Shown piece by piece: positions 34,374 through 46,322 of a stretch of 64,000 bases of DNA. This DNA is from Liolophura sinensis (Eukaryota > Mollusca > Polyplacophora > Chitonida > Chitonidae): the NCBI RefSeq assembly GCF_032854445.1, contig NC_088295.1, positions 31,864,470 to 31,928,469 on the forward strand, given 5' to 3'. Every line of letters begins with the position of its first letter. Position 1 is the stretch's first letter. The notes beneath the pieces are model-generated. The model ran no database searches. It saw only the letters and a list, made by a program, of their open reading frames with translations, and was not told where the DNA came from. The position numbers and the translations under genes are program-made.

Positions 34374-35150
34374 CTGGGCAGTCTAATATATCTTTGGTAA
34401 GCATTAGCTGACCATCTACCCTACCTGTTAATTGTTTGTTCATCAAAGCCCTGTGAGGCACAGTGCTTAGCCGCACCTATTCTGATGGAACGGATCCTAA
34501 ATCGCAGATCTAGTACACCTGTGAACTCCAGCGTACGCCGGATGATAGCTGCAAATTGATATCGTGTAAGAGGCGTGCTGTCAAAATGACAGGGGAATTG
34601 TCTACACGTAATTTCCCCCCGGGAGGCAAAGTAATCCTGCACGGCTGTGATTGGACAGAGGGATAATCCCGATCTTTGAATGACAACCACTGACACCTAG
34701 CTGATCTGTCTTTGAAAAAGGGATGCGAACCTTTACTGAGTCGCCGCCTGGCGTTATATGCACATCTGTAAAACCTATGGATTGCAAGTTCACATCAAAT
34801 TCACTAACCCGCAGAAATCCACAAAAGGCGAGTAAAAATGCAACCCTAAACAATTTGTTCTCAAAAACCGAAGTGTAAAAGCTTTCCAGAGCGGAAATCA
34901 TACCCCTTAGTAAATCCAGGGTAATGGGAGCCCGTTCATCTGATCTAGGCCTATCACATCGCTTCAAACCCTCCAAAAGTGTTCGTACAATGAAAGTTTG
35001 TGTTGGGTGGGAAAATCCATCAAATCTATGGTAACAATCAATACCGGCCAAGTTGAACTGCTGAAGTTGAGAGCTGCCGGGGTGACAAATGAATCTTCTT
35101 GTTCTGTAGCTCTGGACCCAAATGTTAACAACGACTACCAGAGGTAAAAA
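34374..35150 (-). pseudogene. Tyrosine recombinase of a DIRS/Ngaro-like retrotransposon, broken
   Basis: The minus-strand frames show the tyrosine recombinase (YR) pattern: 'LRGMISALESFYTS', then 'AFCGFLRVSEF' with the first catalytic Arg, 'SKTDQ', then in another frame 'LCPITAVQDYFASRGE', 'PLTRYQF', 'RSIRIGAAKHCASQG' and finally 'GRWSANAYQRYIR' with the catalytic Tyr. Damage: a frameshift near 34686, a stop (TAG) at 34421-34423 where the family has a residue before GRW, and Arg in place of the usual His of the HxxR motif. This enzyme joins the circular DNA copy of such elements into the genome. It is the last domain in the surviving order Gag-like, RT, RNase H, YR, which fits Ngaro/PAT/DIRS-type elements. 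Confidence 0.75.
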
Positions 35151-35189
35151 AACCCTAATTAGGGGGCCATGCAGATCCTGCTCATCGAC

Positions 35190-35432
35190 CACTGTAGTAC
35201 ACACCCATACCCAAACCACCTGCATCATCCGAAAAAAAAACTGTAACACGTCACTGGAGATCCACGACTGATCTAAAAACAAAGTGGTACCGTTACAGTT
35301 GCGTAAATAGGTAGAGACATCGGCTATAATTGACTCTTTTACTCTGACAAAATGGTGTGGCTCACTTATTCCCATCGTGGCCTTGATCAGTCTTCGACAA
35401 AGTTCGACCGCGGGCGACGGCTTTACAGGCAA
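35190..35432 (-). pseudogene. RNase H domain of the same retrotransposon, broken
   Basis: The frame from 35432 carries 'ELCRRLIKATMGISEPHHF' and 'GTTLFLDQSW', then shifts at a run of nine T (minus strand, about 35231-35240). One frame over continues as 'DDAGGLGMGVYYS', the RNase H core expected after it. The region between this and the recombinase is shorter than in intact elements, so a deletion is likely. Confidence 0.65.
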
Positions 35433-35619
35433 AATTGAGTAAACCGATTACGGATTGCAATTCTCTTAAGGTAAGCTTATGTTTTATGTTAACTTGGGGC
35501 AATTCTACGCTCAGTTGTTATAATATATCTAATGGAATGCGCACAACGAGCTCCTCTGAATCTCTAACCCCATCTAAGTTAGCTTACAACAAGGTCCTGT
35601 GCTTTTCTTCTCCGCTATA

Positions 35620-36204
35620 GGTATTCCTAAATCTGCACATACTGTACAGTAAGCCTGCGTCATTAGAAGCCACAGCAGTCTCAGCCCGACCCGCAAAGAA
35701 AACATCGTCAAGACATTGCAAAACGCTTTCTAATCCACTCTGTTTTTTCACGCACTATTCCAACAATGTACTAAAACACTCAAAAGGTGAGCATGAAACG
35801 GAACAGCCCATCGATAAACATCAAAGAAATACTCCTAGCGAAATTTAATGTCCAACTGATCAAAGTCTCCAGGATCAACTGGAAAATGCTGATTTAATGT
35901 TAGCCTTTGCTAGCAAAGTTAGTTTGCCTAGGGTCTGAATCATTTGAATGGCATGATCTAGATTTGAATAAGTTAATGCACAGTATTGCGAATCAATGAA
36001 GTCGTTAACCGAATTACCTTGTGGGTAAGACAGGGCATCAGACGAACCATCTGTTTTTTGTAGGCACAAGACCCAGCGGAGAAACACGCAGATTAGAAAG
36101 TTGACGATGTGCGAATGGACCAGCAATCCTAAGCATTCTGATTGCTTAACTGCGGTTACATCCAGATTAGTTTGCACTGACTTTAAACCCGAATTCAAAC
36201 CCAT
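35620..36204 (-). pseudogene. Reverse transcriptase of the same retrotransposon, broken
   Basis: From 36204: 'LSYPQGNSVNDFID' and 'LAKANIKSAF' (RT motif region A), then stops. In the shifted frame 'VDPGDFDQLD' and the catalytic-type 'LDDVFFAGR' (around 35712-35686) follow, then 'DLGIPIAEKST'. These are the conserved blocks of DIRS-class RT. Multiple frameshifts and stops show it is inactive. Confidence 0.75.
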
Positions 36205-36523
36205 TCTTTAGCCTATGACCATCTTTAAAACCCTTAAGCCATAAACATAACCTATGAAATTTTATGGCTGTTTGCGCCAATGGTGATTTTGAAATGCATA
36301 CGGGTAGGGGAAAAGGTGCTATCAGCATTAATTACAGCCCACGGCATGTTAGGGATTTAGCCACTCTTACCCTAAACTGCTCATCATAACTACGCCAACC
36401 AAGGCCACCCAATCTAAATACCAAAAAGCGGATGGCGGTGATATATTTTAAAAGCTGTAGAGACTTTTGTGGATGACACTCCAAATATATGCTGAAAAGA
36501 CCAAAAATGCATTGGTCCAGGAC

Positions 36524-36730
36524 TTAATTGAACTGAAGTTTTTTGATGTTGCTCTTTGGCCTCAAAATTAGTGGTTCTCGAGGTTGACCACTAAATGAAA
36601 GAGAACACAACTGATCACGGAACTCCTGAGAAGTTTTCAGCAAAACGTATAAATCAACATATTCACTCCACCAAATCTTGATTTTTGTTTTCAACGAAAC
36701 GTGAGCATCTACATCGCAGCTGCTAAGCAA
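36524..36730 (-). pseudogene. Gag-like fragment of the same retrotransposon
   Basis: 'DAHVSLKTKIKIWWSEYVDL' followed by 'LLKTSQEF' resembles the short conserved segment (KIWxxEYVDLxxLL) found in front of the RT in metazoan DIRS-like elements. It is placed correctly upstream of the RT on the same strand. Fragmentary. Confidence 0.5.
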
Positions 36731-36999
36731 GGGGTTGGTGGAAGAGAGCTGATGGTGGGACCGAAGGAAGGCAAGTTTTTAACCAAAAAGTAATTCCGGA
36801 AGATCAGAGTATGTAAACAAAGACTGACCCTGTGCAGAACCATTGCGCGGGGGCCTTTGAGTTGTCATGGCACATGGCGAGGCCAAGCCTGTGACGCCCG
36901 AGGACCTGTGCAAGCTGATCTTCACTACGTTCCCACCCCGAAACAGGCTTCACTCTCGGCACTCCGCTGCCCTTAAAGGCTAACAAACATAGCAAGCTG

Positions 37000-39090
37000 T
37001 AATGCGCTCTAAGGCTCCACTATCTGCTTTGTTTACAACATATTTACAATTACTGATAATACTGATAATTGCTGATAATGAAAGCAGCTGACTTTTAAAG
37101 TGGTTAGTCTCTGATGACCTGCTCCCGCAGAATGGTGACACCTCTAGCGTGCGAATGCTGTACATGACCCAGCCAATGAATGGCTGAAATTCTCGTTGCG
37201 AGGATATCAGCTAAACACAACCTTCCAAATATGATTTGTATCTCCCGCCACATAAACTTAGGTTTCAGGGGGGTAACTCTAGTTACCATAACGATGTAAT
37301 GCAAAACTTTACGGTTAGAGAGAGATAACCCACAGCCAATTTTCAGCCACAATCCCTAGACATTCAAATTAGATAACAGTACTTATTTTGGTGCTTAAAT
37401 GTAGAATTGCTTTCTATAAATCTCCCACACCCTAATATCGTATATCCAAATATGTCCTTTCAGATGTTATTGTTTAACATTCTCAGCGAAATAAGGCTAA
37501 TTCACACCGGGATATTGCCTGTGTCGCATGTTAAAATGTCCCAAATTTAAATTATATATGTTATAAAGCATCCCCATAACACATTACGGTCATGTAATAG
37601 AGGTGAGGAGAGATTGATCGTGACAGACCGTCTCGGACTACACATTTTTGGATATGTCATCGTATGTTGTCTGTAAAGACGAGGGTGAGGGTGGGCAGAG
37701 ATATCATGGTAGCCTCAAGATACGGAGAAAAGAACGATGTAGAAAACAGTTACCATGGGGCCTCCGCCATTCAACGAATCTCGTAGCCAGGCTTCTTCAG
37801 TTAATCTCCATGGATTTCCTTTCATAATTGAATTCGCAGTAAAAAAATACTTGTGCAGTGGTTGTGGGAAAAAAACTACATTCACAACTGAATTTGTCAA
37901 ATCCTTTCTTTCACAAGCTTCATCCCTGTCCGCTCAGAACATTGTTTCTCTGGCTGATTAATCTACAACAAACAAGTACAACTGATATATGGCACCTTGT
38001 CACCGCTAAATCTATCTTGAAGGCCAAGGACATTTTCAGTCTTGTCATGCTGGTGAAAGGAAAGCTACTTTTACCTTACTGAGAAATTTGTTTGGTTTGG
38101 ACACTTGTTTTTGTTTATCCGGCCTGATATACGCATTTAATTATGTTTCGTTCATGTCATTTCTCAACAGCTTGTTGAGAAACTTAAAACTTAAATCACG
38201 TGCGAAGTGGAAATTTATGGGTGGCTTTAGTTAAACCTTTTACATTTAAGTATGAAAACATATTGAAAAGTTAACAAACAGATAACTAAAAACGGTGTTA
38301 TCTAACACTATGTGACTTCAATGTCTGCTCACAATAAAATAGCTTCCGTTATATGAGCAATCACTTGTTGAACTGTTGCATACTTTAATCTTCAACTTTT
38401 TCAAATGAGCATCAGTTATACACTTTGTAATTCTGCAATATTATGTTCCTGGCCGGCATTAACAGTCTTGTTCATTCTACAGAAGGATGTATCACGTGTC
38501 ATCCATAATGTGATGGCATGTTAAAATAGCTGTTCGACCAAGTTATAAAACCAGAAACCAAGGACAAGCTTTCCTTTTATTCCTGTGCAAAATTACACTT
38601 TGGCAATCAAGATAAAATAATATTTAGCATGCTGTTTTCTGCATCGATATTGTCACGATTACTGAAGACCATTATTTATGTCGGATTTAATGGCTTCGCC
38701 GTGGGTATTGATGACATGCCTGAAACAAAATCATTCTTTATCATTCTTGATCTCAACATTTTTGATTTCAGCGTAGTATTTCTTCCTGGACAAAGTTTTA
38801 TGAAATGTCTGGAACCTCAGTGTTTAGTAAAAGAAGGCATACATGTGTTGTAATGGCCGCCATCTGACAATACATCCGTGTTAAACCGTTAGTTGGGATT
38901 AGACAGGAGATGGAAACTAAGTTTTCTTTTTCTTCACAGTCTGTATTGTTTCTGATAATGGACACCACAGAGTCGGGACATACTTGGACACCTGGCATAA
39001 CACATATACCAGAAACCATCTCCTTCTTGAAGCTTGTAACGCAGTAATTTTTCATAGAAAAGCTATTGTCTCTGGGGAACATCAGAGTTT
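37000..39090. other. Intergenic, nothing firmly recognised
   Basis: A few 60-75 codon frames occur (37755, 38629) without splice context or recognisable motifs. No SINE was seen. Confidence 0.4.
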
Positions 39091-39763
39091 CTTCTGTTCA
39101 CTGTCTCAGTGTTGTCATGCGTGTCATTTTCAAGACATACCATACGCTTACTACAGCCTTGATATATTATGTGCACCTGTTTAATCTGTTTTATAATATG
39201 ATAATTTTCGATGGTCCTAGCTTGGCCATTAAGATAATGTGTTGACTGTGTGGCAGCCGCTCAGCCATAGACCAATAAAGTCGTAGAGCTGAATCCAGGT
39301 CTTGCTGGTTGGCCTCTGGATTGACGTCAGGACAGGGTATTATACCGGGTCCTCCTGTCGTCACCACCAGTGAATCTGACCGCCGCAGTACATAAGTTTA
39401 AAAGTTTGAGTTGAGTGTATATGCATAAACACGTATACTCTAAAAATTTGATCTTTTACATTTAACAGGCTGTCGGCTGTCTGAATGATTCCATACTGTA
39501 ATCAGTTATTGCAGCAGCTTAGCTTATAATAGTCTGTTACATATGGCATTGATTTTCTATTAATTCAACATAAAGATTCTATTAGATTAACAGGATATTG
39601 TGTTGAATAGGACACAATATTATGTTATAATAACAGAATACATTCTATCATTACTCAAACAAGTTTCTGTTAAAATCATCAGACGACTTTATTTTTTTTA
39701 TTAAAGTATAAAACTTCATTGTGTGCTTATTTTTGTCAATATAAATTAAATATAGTTTTAAGA

Positions 39764-40020
39764 TTTATTTATTTATTTATTTGATTGGTGTTTTACGCCT
39801 TACTCAAGAATATTTCACTTATACAACGGCGGCCAGCATTATGGTGGGTGGAAACCGGGCAGAGCCCGGGGGAAACCCACGACCATCCGCAGGTTGCTGG
39901 AAGACCTTCCCACTTACGGCCGGAGAGGAAGCCAGCATGAGCTGGACTTGAACTCACAGCCACCGCATTGGTGAGAGGCTCCTGGGTCATTACGCTGCGC
40001 TAGCGCGCTAACCGTCTGAG
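39764..40020 (-). repeat. SINE family 1, full length with target-site duplication
   Basis: A complete 257-bp copy: (ATTT)n tail, core and tRNA-like head, flanked by a perfect 13-bp direct repeat TATAGTTTTAAGA at 39751-39763 and 40021-40033. The tRNA-like head reads from 40020 downward on the minus strand. The flanking duplication is the hallmark of LINE-assisted retroposition. It is absent from the duplicate segment at 46 kb, so it inserted after that duplication. Confidence 0.97.
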
Positions 40021-41599
40021 TATAGTTTTAAGAGGAAAGAGGTAGTCGTATATAGAAATAAGTCAACATTATACTTCATGAGTTGAATGTATTAAAATTT
40101 GACATTATAGATTTATTTTCACATCTTAGTTTAAGCTGTGGCGTAGGGAAATTCAACGTGCATTTTGTTTCATCCCTAAAAATGAAATGTAGTGTTTATT
40201 AATTGAGTCATAAGATTATAAATATTTACTGGGTACTAATCTTAAAACATTATAGCACAGCTGCAACTTCAAGCTGACTATATGTTAAATAAGGTATCAT
40301 ACATTTCTTTTGATAGTTTGTTAGAGTCCTAAGACAGCTTTAGTTTCTTCAATAAGAAATCGAAACAAGAATAAATATGTTCTCAAAACTATTTGCAACT
40401 TCCACTACAAGTTCCAAAGGGTCTGCGGATCAACCGCAGAAACCTCCACAAAACTACATTTATTTCACGTCAACTTGTTTCTATCGTGGATATGTTATCA
40501 ATTTATTATTTTGTGATCACATAAATGTTAGTAAATTTATTGTATTTATTGTTATTTGTACACTTGAAAACAGGCTCCTTGCAGAGGACATTTCTTGTTT
40601 TTAGTGCATGAATATTGTTCTATATCATATAATGTATTCTAAATTATTTTGTGACGATGTTTCTCCAGTTCTGAACATGACGCACGGTTTGAGTATAATG
40701 ACAGGGTACTAATGTCTAACGTCTACATAATTAATCATTTTTCACCATGTGGCTTTTTGTTAGCGTGACAAACAGGGTGCTTTAACGCTGGACAACGCAT
40801 GGATCTATGCGAATTTAAAAAAGTTCTGTTAGATAAAAAAAAAATTTTCTTTTACAATAGAATGAATGCTTGCTGTTCGAGATTGGAATTTGCGTTTAGT
40901 GAAGGAAGAGTTCAACCGGAGAAGCACGTTAATGGTCTTCTGTATTAAAACCAAGCCGTTTTTTTAGTTTCACAAATAGGTTCCGGCATAAGCCGGCAAA
41001 TGCCTGAGTACACTACGTGATACATGAAATCTGTTATCTGACAGACTCTCAAAAAGCTTGTTAACTTTATCCCTAAGGGGTTCAAAGTCCATGAAGCTTT
41101 TAGATCCCCAGGAATTTAAGGCTGTGAGACAGCAGCAAAACAAATGCGTGTGCGATAGTTTCAGTAATTTGCTGACAGCTTTTTAGGAATTCGTTCGTCC
41201 TTGAAAACATTTCGCCTTTAGACAGTGGCAGTGAATTTAATCGCACTTAGAACACTCTATTTCAAAAACTCTGATGTCGGCCTTGCCAATTATTAAAAAC
41301 TCACCAACAAGTCTGAAATGATTTAAATAAAGAGCCAGTTGTAAAAAAAAATAAAATCCTTTTCAACGAGCTAGATTTGCAGGAAAGTCTCCAGTAATCA
41401 TCCGCTTGCAAAATAAATTGGAAGGAAAAATAAAAAATACCTCCGAGAAAAATACAAAGGACGCTGCTGATGATGATGATGAGGTTAACGGTGATGGTGG
41501 TGATTCAGTATAAATTTCAAATTTCTGGAACTAACTATGTCGTAGCTAAAACTATGCGCCAATCATCATTAGTAAAACAATAAGCGTGAGGTTTGACAG

Positions 41600-41645
41600 C
41601 AACATGCGGATGGTCGTGGGTTTAGCCAGGGGGGTGCCTTGTTTC
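41600..41645 (+). repeat. SINE family 1 core sliver
   Basis: 'atgcggatggtcgtgggttt' with 'gccaggggggtgcc', only. Confidence 0.5.
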
Positions 41646-41950
41646 CATTAACAATAAACGATACCTCTGACGCCTGACAAAATTTTGTTGTCGATTTATT
41701 ACTACTCATAAACGGTCTCTGTCTCTGTGGATGGGTTTCAGAGTTTTAAATGTTTACAGAAACCGCCCTAATGTCACCACATTTTAAAATGAGAAAATGA
41801 TTTGTGCAGCTTGCTGGCCTAAATCGAAGATATGGACGCACAAAAGCGGCGACGGTTTAAAAGCATTCGTTACATTTATTTGATCTCTTATTCTGATTAG
41901 AAAGTAGATTTTTTACATGCTTTTATTCTGTCAGACGGGTCGGGTTGGGA

Positions 41951-41960
41951 GTCACGTGAC
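41951..41960. promoter_or_regulatory. GTCACGTGAC palindrome
   Basis: A perfect 10-bp palindromic E-box of the CLEAR/USF type in a locally GC-richer patch (41935-42060). A promoter for an unrecognised gene is possible, but one 10-mer is weak evidence. Confidence 0.25.
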
Positions 41961-42574
41961 CACCCTTTCGTGTCTAAAACAAAACGGCCGCTTAGTGTTA
42001 CAGCATAGGGGAAAAGGTCACTTTTTGCCACTTCGCTAGCGGCCAGTAGGGCCTAGATGTACAAAATAACGTCCCGAAAGCTCTGCAGAAATACTAAGAC
42101 TATCTGGAAAGCTGAAAATCCAAAAAACTATACAAATCCACAAGATACAAGATCGCTGACTGTGATTCAAAAATAGGCATTTTCCTATGCAATAACGTTG
42201 GGAGGATCGTTTTCTTCACCCACGCTGTTTGTTACTACGGAGATCAGCCGGTCTCTATGTTCTAATCCAATCCGTCTTACACTAAATTGTTCATGAGTTG
42301 CAAAGAAGAAAGCACCAGTTTCCGAAACCATAGTTTTTTTGAAATGGCGCCTATTGAGGAAGTTCGACATGGATTAAAACCGTATCCCATATTCTCTGGG
42401 CGCATTCAGGGACTTTACGGTCACGATGAAGATAAATGTGATGGCTATGACTGTTGTTGCAAAATAGTATTGTTGGCTGTCTTCTTGTTTACATCTCTTA
42501 AATACTTGCAGTCATTTATGTAATATACCCGTAGTCTCCTTGTTGCAGTGTATGCTTTCCCCATTCAGTCTAGT

Positions 42575-42664
42575 TTCCTTCCACCATACTGCTGTGAGCC
42601 GTCTTATATGTGAAATATTGTTGAGTTTGGCGTAAAACTCCAGTCAAACAGATAAATTAATCAA
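42575..42664 (+). repeat. SINE family 1 fragment
   Basis: 'ccttccaccatactgctgtg', 'tatgtgaaatattgttgag', AAT-rich tail. Confidence 0.7.
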
Positions 42665-43499
42665 TGTATACTACGCTTGTATGGCTTATATATAACCGAA
42701 AAAGACAAGCTTTCTCATGCTTGCCAGCGGCTGCAGAAAAGTGCTGTAGTGAAACTGTATTTTTGGGCTTCTAGTTGTAATAATTCCAGAGGATGTGTTA
42801 ATCTTTTGGAGAACCTGTTTGAAGAAGCATTGTGTTCATATAAAGTCTTTTACATGCTCAGATGAAGCCAAAAAAGCACACTTCTACTCACATCACCGAC
42901 TCCATGTGCAACAGTCTTAAATGTGACTAACATGCTGAGTTTGAAGGTTTTACCGATGGTAGATAAACTGGGGAAATTATTATTTACGTCAGTGTCAAAT
43001 GACAGTACTAGTATCATAAATTTATATGGATATGCTATCACTTTTATTGACAAATTTGTTCAGTACCATAACAGTAAGCTTGTATTTATACCGTAGAAGA
43101 GGAGGCATTCTTGAAAAACATCTTGATAACAAGTGCGGTATAAAACAGAACAGGATCTGAACCGTGTTCTGTCAGCGGATTAACAATGTTTTTCTTGGAG
43201 AAATTACCAACAATGATGGTAAAGAGCTCGCCTTCCTTAACAAAATCACCTGACCATAAGCATGTTCAAAAATTGCAACATACTTTGAAGAACATAATGA
43301 AAAAAAAATGCCCGAACCGAATTATTATTTTGATTTTAAGCGAATATAGTTCCTGAATGCTTTATATTACTAACTAGACGATTAGCAGAGAGGTCGTTTT
43401 ATTTACTGTATTTTAAATGTATTGTGAGTGTTAAGAAAATTTCACCTGTTTTTACTTATGGTGTGCATTGTGATGCTTGATTTGGAAAGTTTCCATAAC

Positions 43500-43808
43500 T
43501 GAAAGTAGGGTATGGTGGCGTTGGAAAATGGAGATGTCTTTTACATCAGGTTTAGAAAAGCGTTGAATGTTTTTTACGCTCATGGTAAATGATTGTGTCG
43601 CAAGTTTTCATGTAGACCAATTTGTGCTGCAGGTGATCGTGCTGGAGGATAAAGGTGTAAAACTATGCTTTGAATGAAGGGTGTATGTCTCAGTAGATAA
43701 TGATTTTTACGGAAGAAGGTGTCCTTAACTGAGATGCAGTGTATTTGATGGTTTTGGAAGATTGTGTACTCTTGGCAGCTGGACGAATTTCCCACAACGT
43801 TGACTCGA
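43500..43808. repeat. Block related to 32.7-33.08 kb
   Basis: 'aagaaggtgtccttaactg' to 'acaacgttgactcg' parallels the right end of the 32.7-33.08 kb block; the left part is more diverged. Confidence 0.5.
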
Positions 43809-44416
43809 GCAAACGCCTTCGTTACCGTCAAAAGCGCTCAATCAGGGTGGATATCACCAGTAATCCATGTATCTTTCTAAGCTCTTTTGATTGGACCAGG
43901 TTGACAACTCAACACGACGGTTTCCAATCTGTTGTCGATATTATGGACTGACTTAACAAAAAGATCAGAGATGGGCTGATATCATCCACATCAGGAATCT
44001 TTATGTGTACCCAATGACCGGTAACTCTACGCACCATTTCTTATATCAAAGGAGACCACTAATGATGAAAACTCCAACGGTCGTCGAACCTTTCTCCAAT
44101 CATGAACTAAAAATCAGCACCTGCTGTTCATTACGTACTTTAACGTTTCACGTTAACTTGGTGATAAGACGTATTGCTGTCAGCTACGGGGAACAAGTAC
44201 TAAGCTGCTATTGAGGGCGGTGCCGGATACCTAATCCATCATCAAGGGTTTAGTACTGACTTTTTAAAGTGACTTTATATGTAATCAAGAAGGAAAGTAC
44301 AATATAACCCTCCCTAATCTCACCAACTTGTGCTGCCATTTGTTAAAATGGTCAGCGTTAAATATCTTACAACAACAGTCCTGCAGTATAGACCTTGGGT
44401 TGTCGCATAACTAAAC

Positions 44417-44492
44417 TAAATGTATTCTTGAATACGGCCTAAAACACCAATAAATAAATAAACAAACAAATAAATAAACAAGAAAATAAATC
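44417..44492 (+). repeat. SINE family 1 3' fragment
   Basis: 'tgtattcttgaatacggcc' then 'aaaacaccaataaataaat' and a long AAAT/AAAC tail. Confidence 0.75.
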
Positions 44493-44514
44493 AGCCGTCT
44501 TGAAGGCTTAGTTG

Positions 44515-44878
44515 GGGGTAAGATGGAGTGAGTGAGTGAGTGCTTGGGGTTTAACGTCGTACTCAACAATTTTTCAGTCATATGACGACGAAGGAATCAT
44601 TAGGGCGCATGTACGTGTAATGTGCCTTCTTGTTGCAGGACGGATTTCCACCGCTCTTTTATTTAGTGCTGCTTCACTGAGACGACTTACCGAAGGCAAG
44701 TAAGCCGCCCCGCCCGAGCCATTATACTGATAAGGGTCAACCAGTCGTTGCACTATCCCCTTCATGCTGAACGCCAAGCGAGGAAGTTACAACTTCCTCT
44801 TTTAAAGTCTTAGGTGTGACTCGATCAAGGATTGATCCTGGATCTACCAGTCCCGAAGCGGACGCTCTACCAGGGTAA
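44515..44878 (-). repeat. tRNA-derived SINE, family 2, full length
   Basis: It starts with (GAGT)n and 'ggggtttaacgtcgtactc', runs through a body unlike family 1 ('gcaggacggatttccaccgc', 'tgctgaacgccaagcgagg'), and ends in a tRNA-like head. Read on the minus strand the head gives A-box 'TGGTAGAGCGTC' and B-box-like 'GATCAATCC'. The frames inside it are artefacts. Confidence 0.8.
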
Positions 44879-44989
44879 GATGGAAGATGGTTTCTAGTCT
44901 GCTCAGTCTTCAATGTTGCTGATACTCCATGATATTCCAAATTCTCTATACTATCTTATTGTGTTGTCTTTGAATGCCTTGGTATCTAT

Positions 44990-45590
44990 CGTAAGGGTAC
45001 CAATATCGGAGAATAAGGATGAGAAACAACTGGCTTGTTTAACTCTGAGATCTGCGATGGGCGTTACACAAGATCAGACAAACACGAAGACGTTTGAATA
45101 AGTTCAATACATATATTTGAAAAAATAGACAAATAATACAACTGATAATAATACACAACAATATCGTCTAAAAATTTCACCAAAAAATAGTAAATGGCGA
45201 AACACAAGCGTGAAAGCCAATATCGCCAAACCAAGCAAATTCTTTTACAGTGAATGACAGCAAATATGACTGCTTTCAAATGGACTTGGGTAAATAACTG
45301 GTAACAAATGACTACCAACTCCGTCGCTCATATTTATAGACTAACGTAAAGAACATTCTGGATGGTTTGATCGTAAACATGTTTACAACATCGATACATA
45401 TTTCCAGAACGTATACCCTATGTACGGTGACACTAAACTCATAAACACCGAAGCCTCGAGAACGTTGGACTGAATTACAGTGCAGCCTATAACGTACACA
45501 AATGGGAAAATGTAGGTCAGACAATGATTCATGAAGAAATAAAAGGAAAAGATAATACAATGTTTAAGGACGGGGTTCGTAACACTATGG
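44990..45590 (+). repeat. Dispersed repeat DR1, copy 2
   Basis: Parallels 5400-6390, with an internal deletion relative to it. It ends at 'tgtttaaggacggggttcgt', matching 'tgtttaaagacggagtttgt' at the end of copy 1. Confidence 0.75.
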
Positions 45591-46182
45591 CGGGTGTCAT
45601 TGATAACACTTCCTTCTTAAAACATATGAAAGAGTAGCTTTTCCTAGAAAGGCTGTCAGATTTATATTTAATCCAGAAAATCTATGGTCTACATGTATGG
45701 TCAGAGAGAGTTAACAAAAATCTTTGAGTAACGACAAAGACGTCTTTTGCTACTAAGTATCACAATGGCTGTACGTCATTTTCAAGACATATCATACACT
45801 TGATATTTTTCAAATTAAGTCACCTAGATTTGGCCATTGGGGGTAATAGTACACTTTGAAAAAGGATTTGTGCACCTTTTGTCCATTTTGACTGGATGGA
45901 TATAGTCAAGCATAAATCCAGCAAGACTACTTTGGCCTAAAGTAACCAACTCCTTTTTACAGTAAATCCGACAGACTGGAGCTATTCGCTGAAACTCTTT
46001 TGTAATGGAAAATCTTTCCCACCGGAAGGAATTTGAGCCTAGTCTGTGTAGTCCATTGTACACTCCTGCCTGTGCGGGCAAACAGGTAACGTATTACTCT
46101 TTCGTTAGAAGGGAACACTGAAAAATGTGGCTTGGAGCTTGGTCACCATTGTTCAGGAAAAGGTACTCAATTGTCCCACACC

Positions 46183-46322
46183 TATTTTATTTATTTGATT
46201 GGTATTTTACGCCGTATTGAAGAATATTTCACTTGTGCAACGACGGCCAGCATTATGGCGGGAGGAAACCGGGCCCGGGAAAAACCGACGGCCATCCGCA
46301 GGTTTCTGAGATACCTTCCGGT
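46183..46322 (-). repeat. SINE family 1, head truncated
   Basis: 'ttgattggtattttacgcc', 'caacgacggccagcattatg', 'gacggccatccgcaggtttc'. Confidence 0.9.

Larger units (their letters stand above)
39100..41870 (+). repeat. Segmental duplication, copy 1
   Basis: Runs parallel to 45750-49600. Anchors: 'gtcattttcaagacatacca' (39123) with 45775; 'gcagaggacat' (40580) with 46873; 40660-41275 with 47300-47925, including 'gaagagttcaaccgga', 'ctgacagactctc' and 'aattttatcg'-like ends; and 41774-41870 with 49506-49600 ('gaagatatgga'). Likeness is roughly 70-75% by eye, so it is old. No gene was recognised in it. Confidence 0.7.

Noticed and set aside
37715-38082. Plus-strand frames with a CxxC-like motif (CSGCGKK)
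   Set aside because: Only one Cys pair, no matching His/Cys, and no splice support; treated as chance.
39764-40020. tRNA gene suggested by A/B-box-like sequences in SINE heads
   Set aside because: The head is followed by SINE core and AT tail and lacks a full cloverleaf; the same holds for 44515-44878 and 48413-48620.
42185-42523. Opposing 61- and 78-codon frames near the GTCACGTGAC motif
   Set aside because: Neither has recognisable domains or convincing splice sites; I could not choose a strand.
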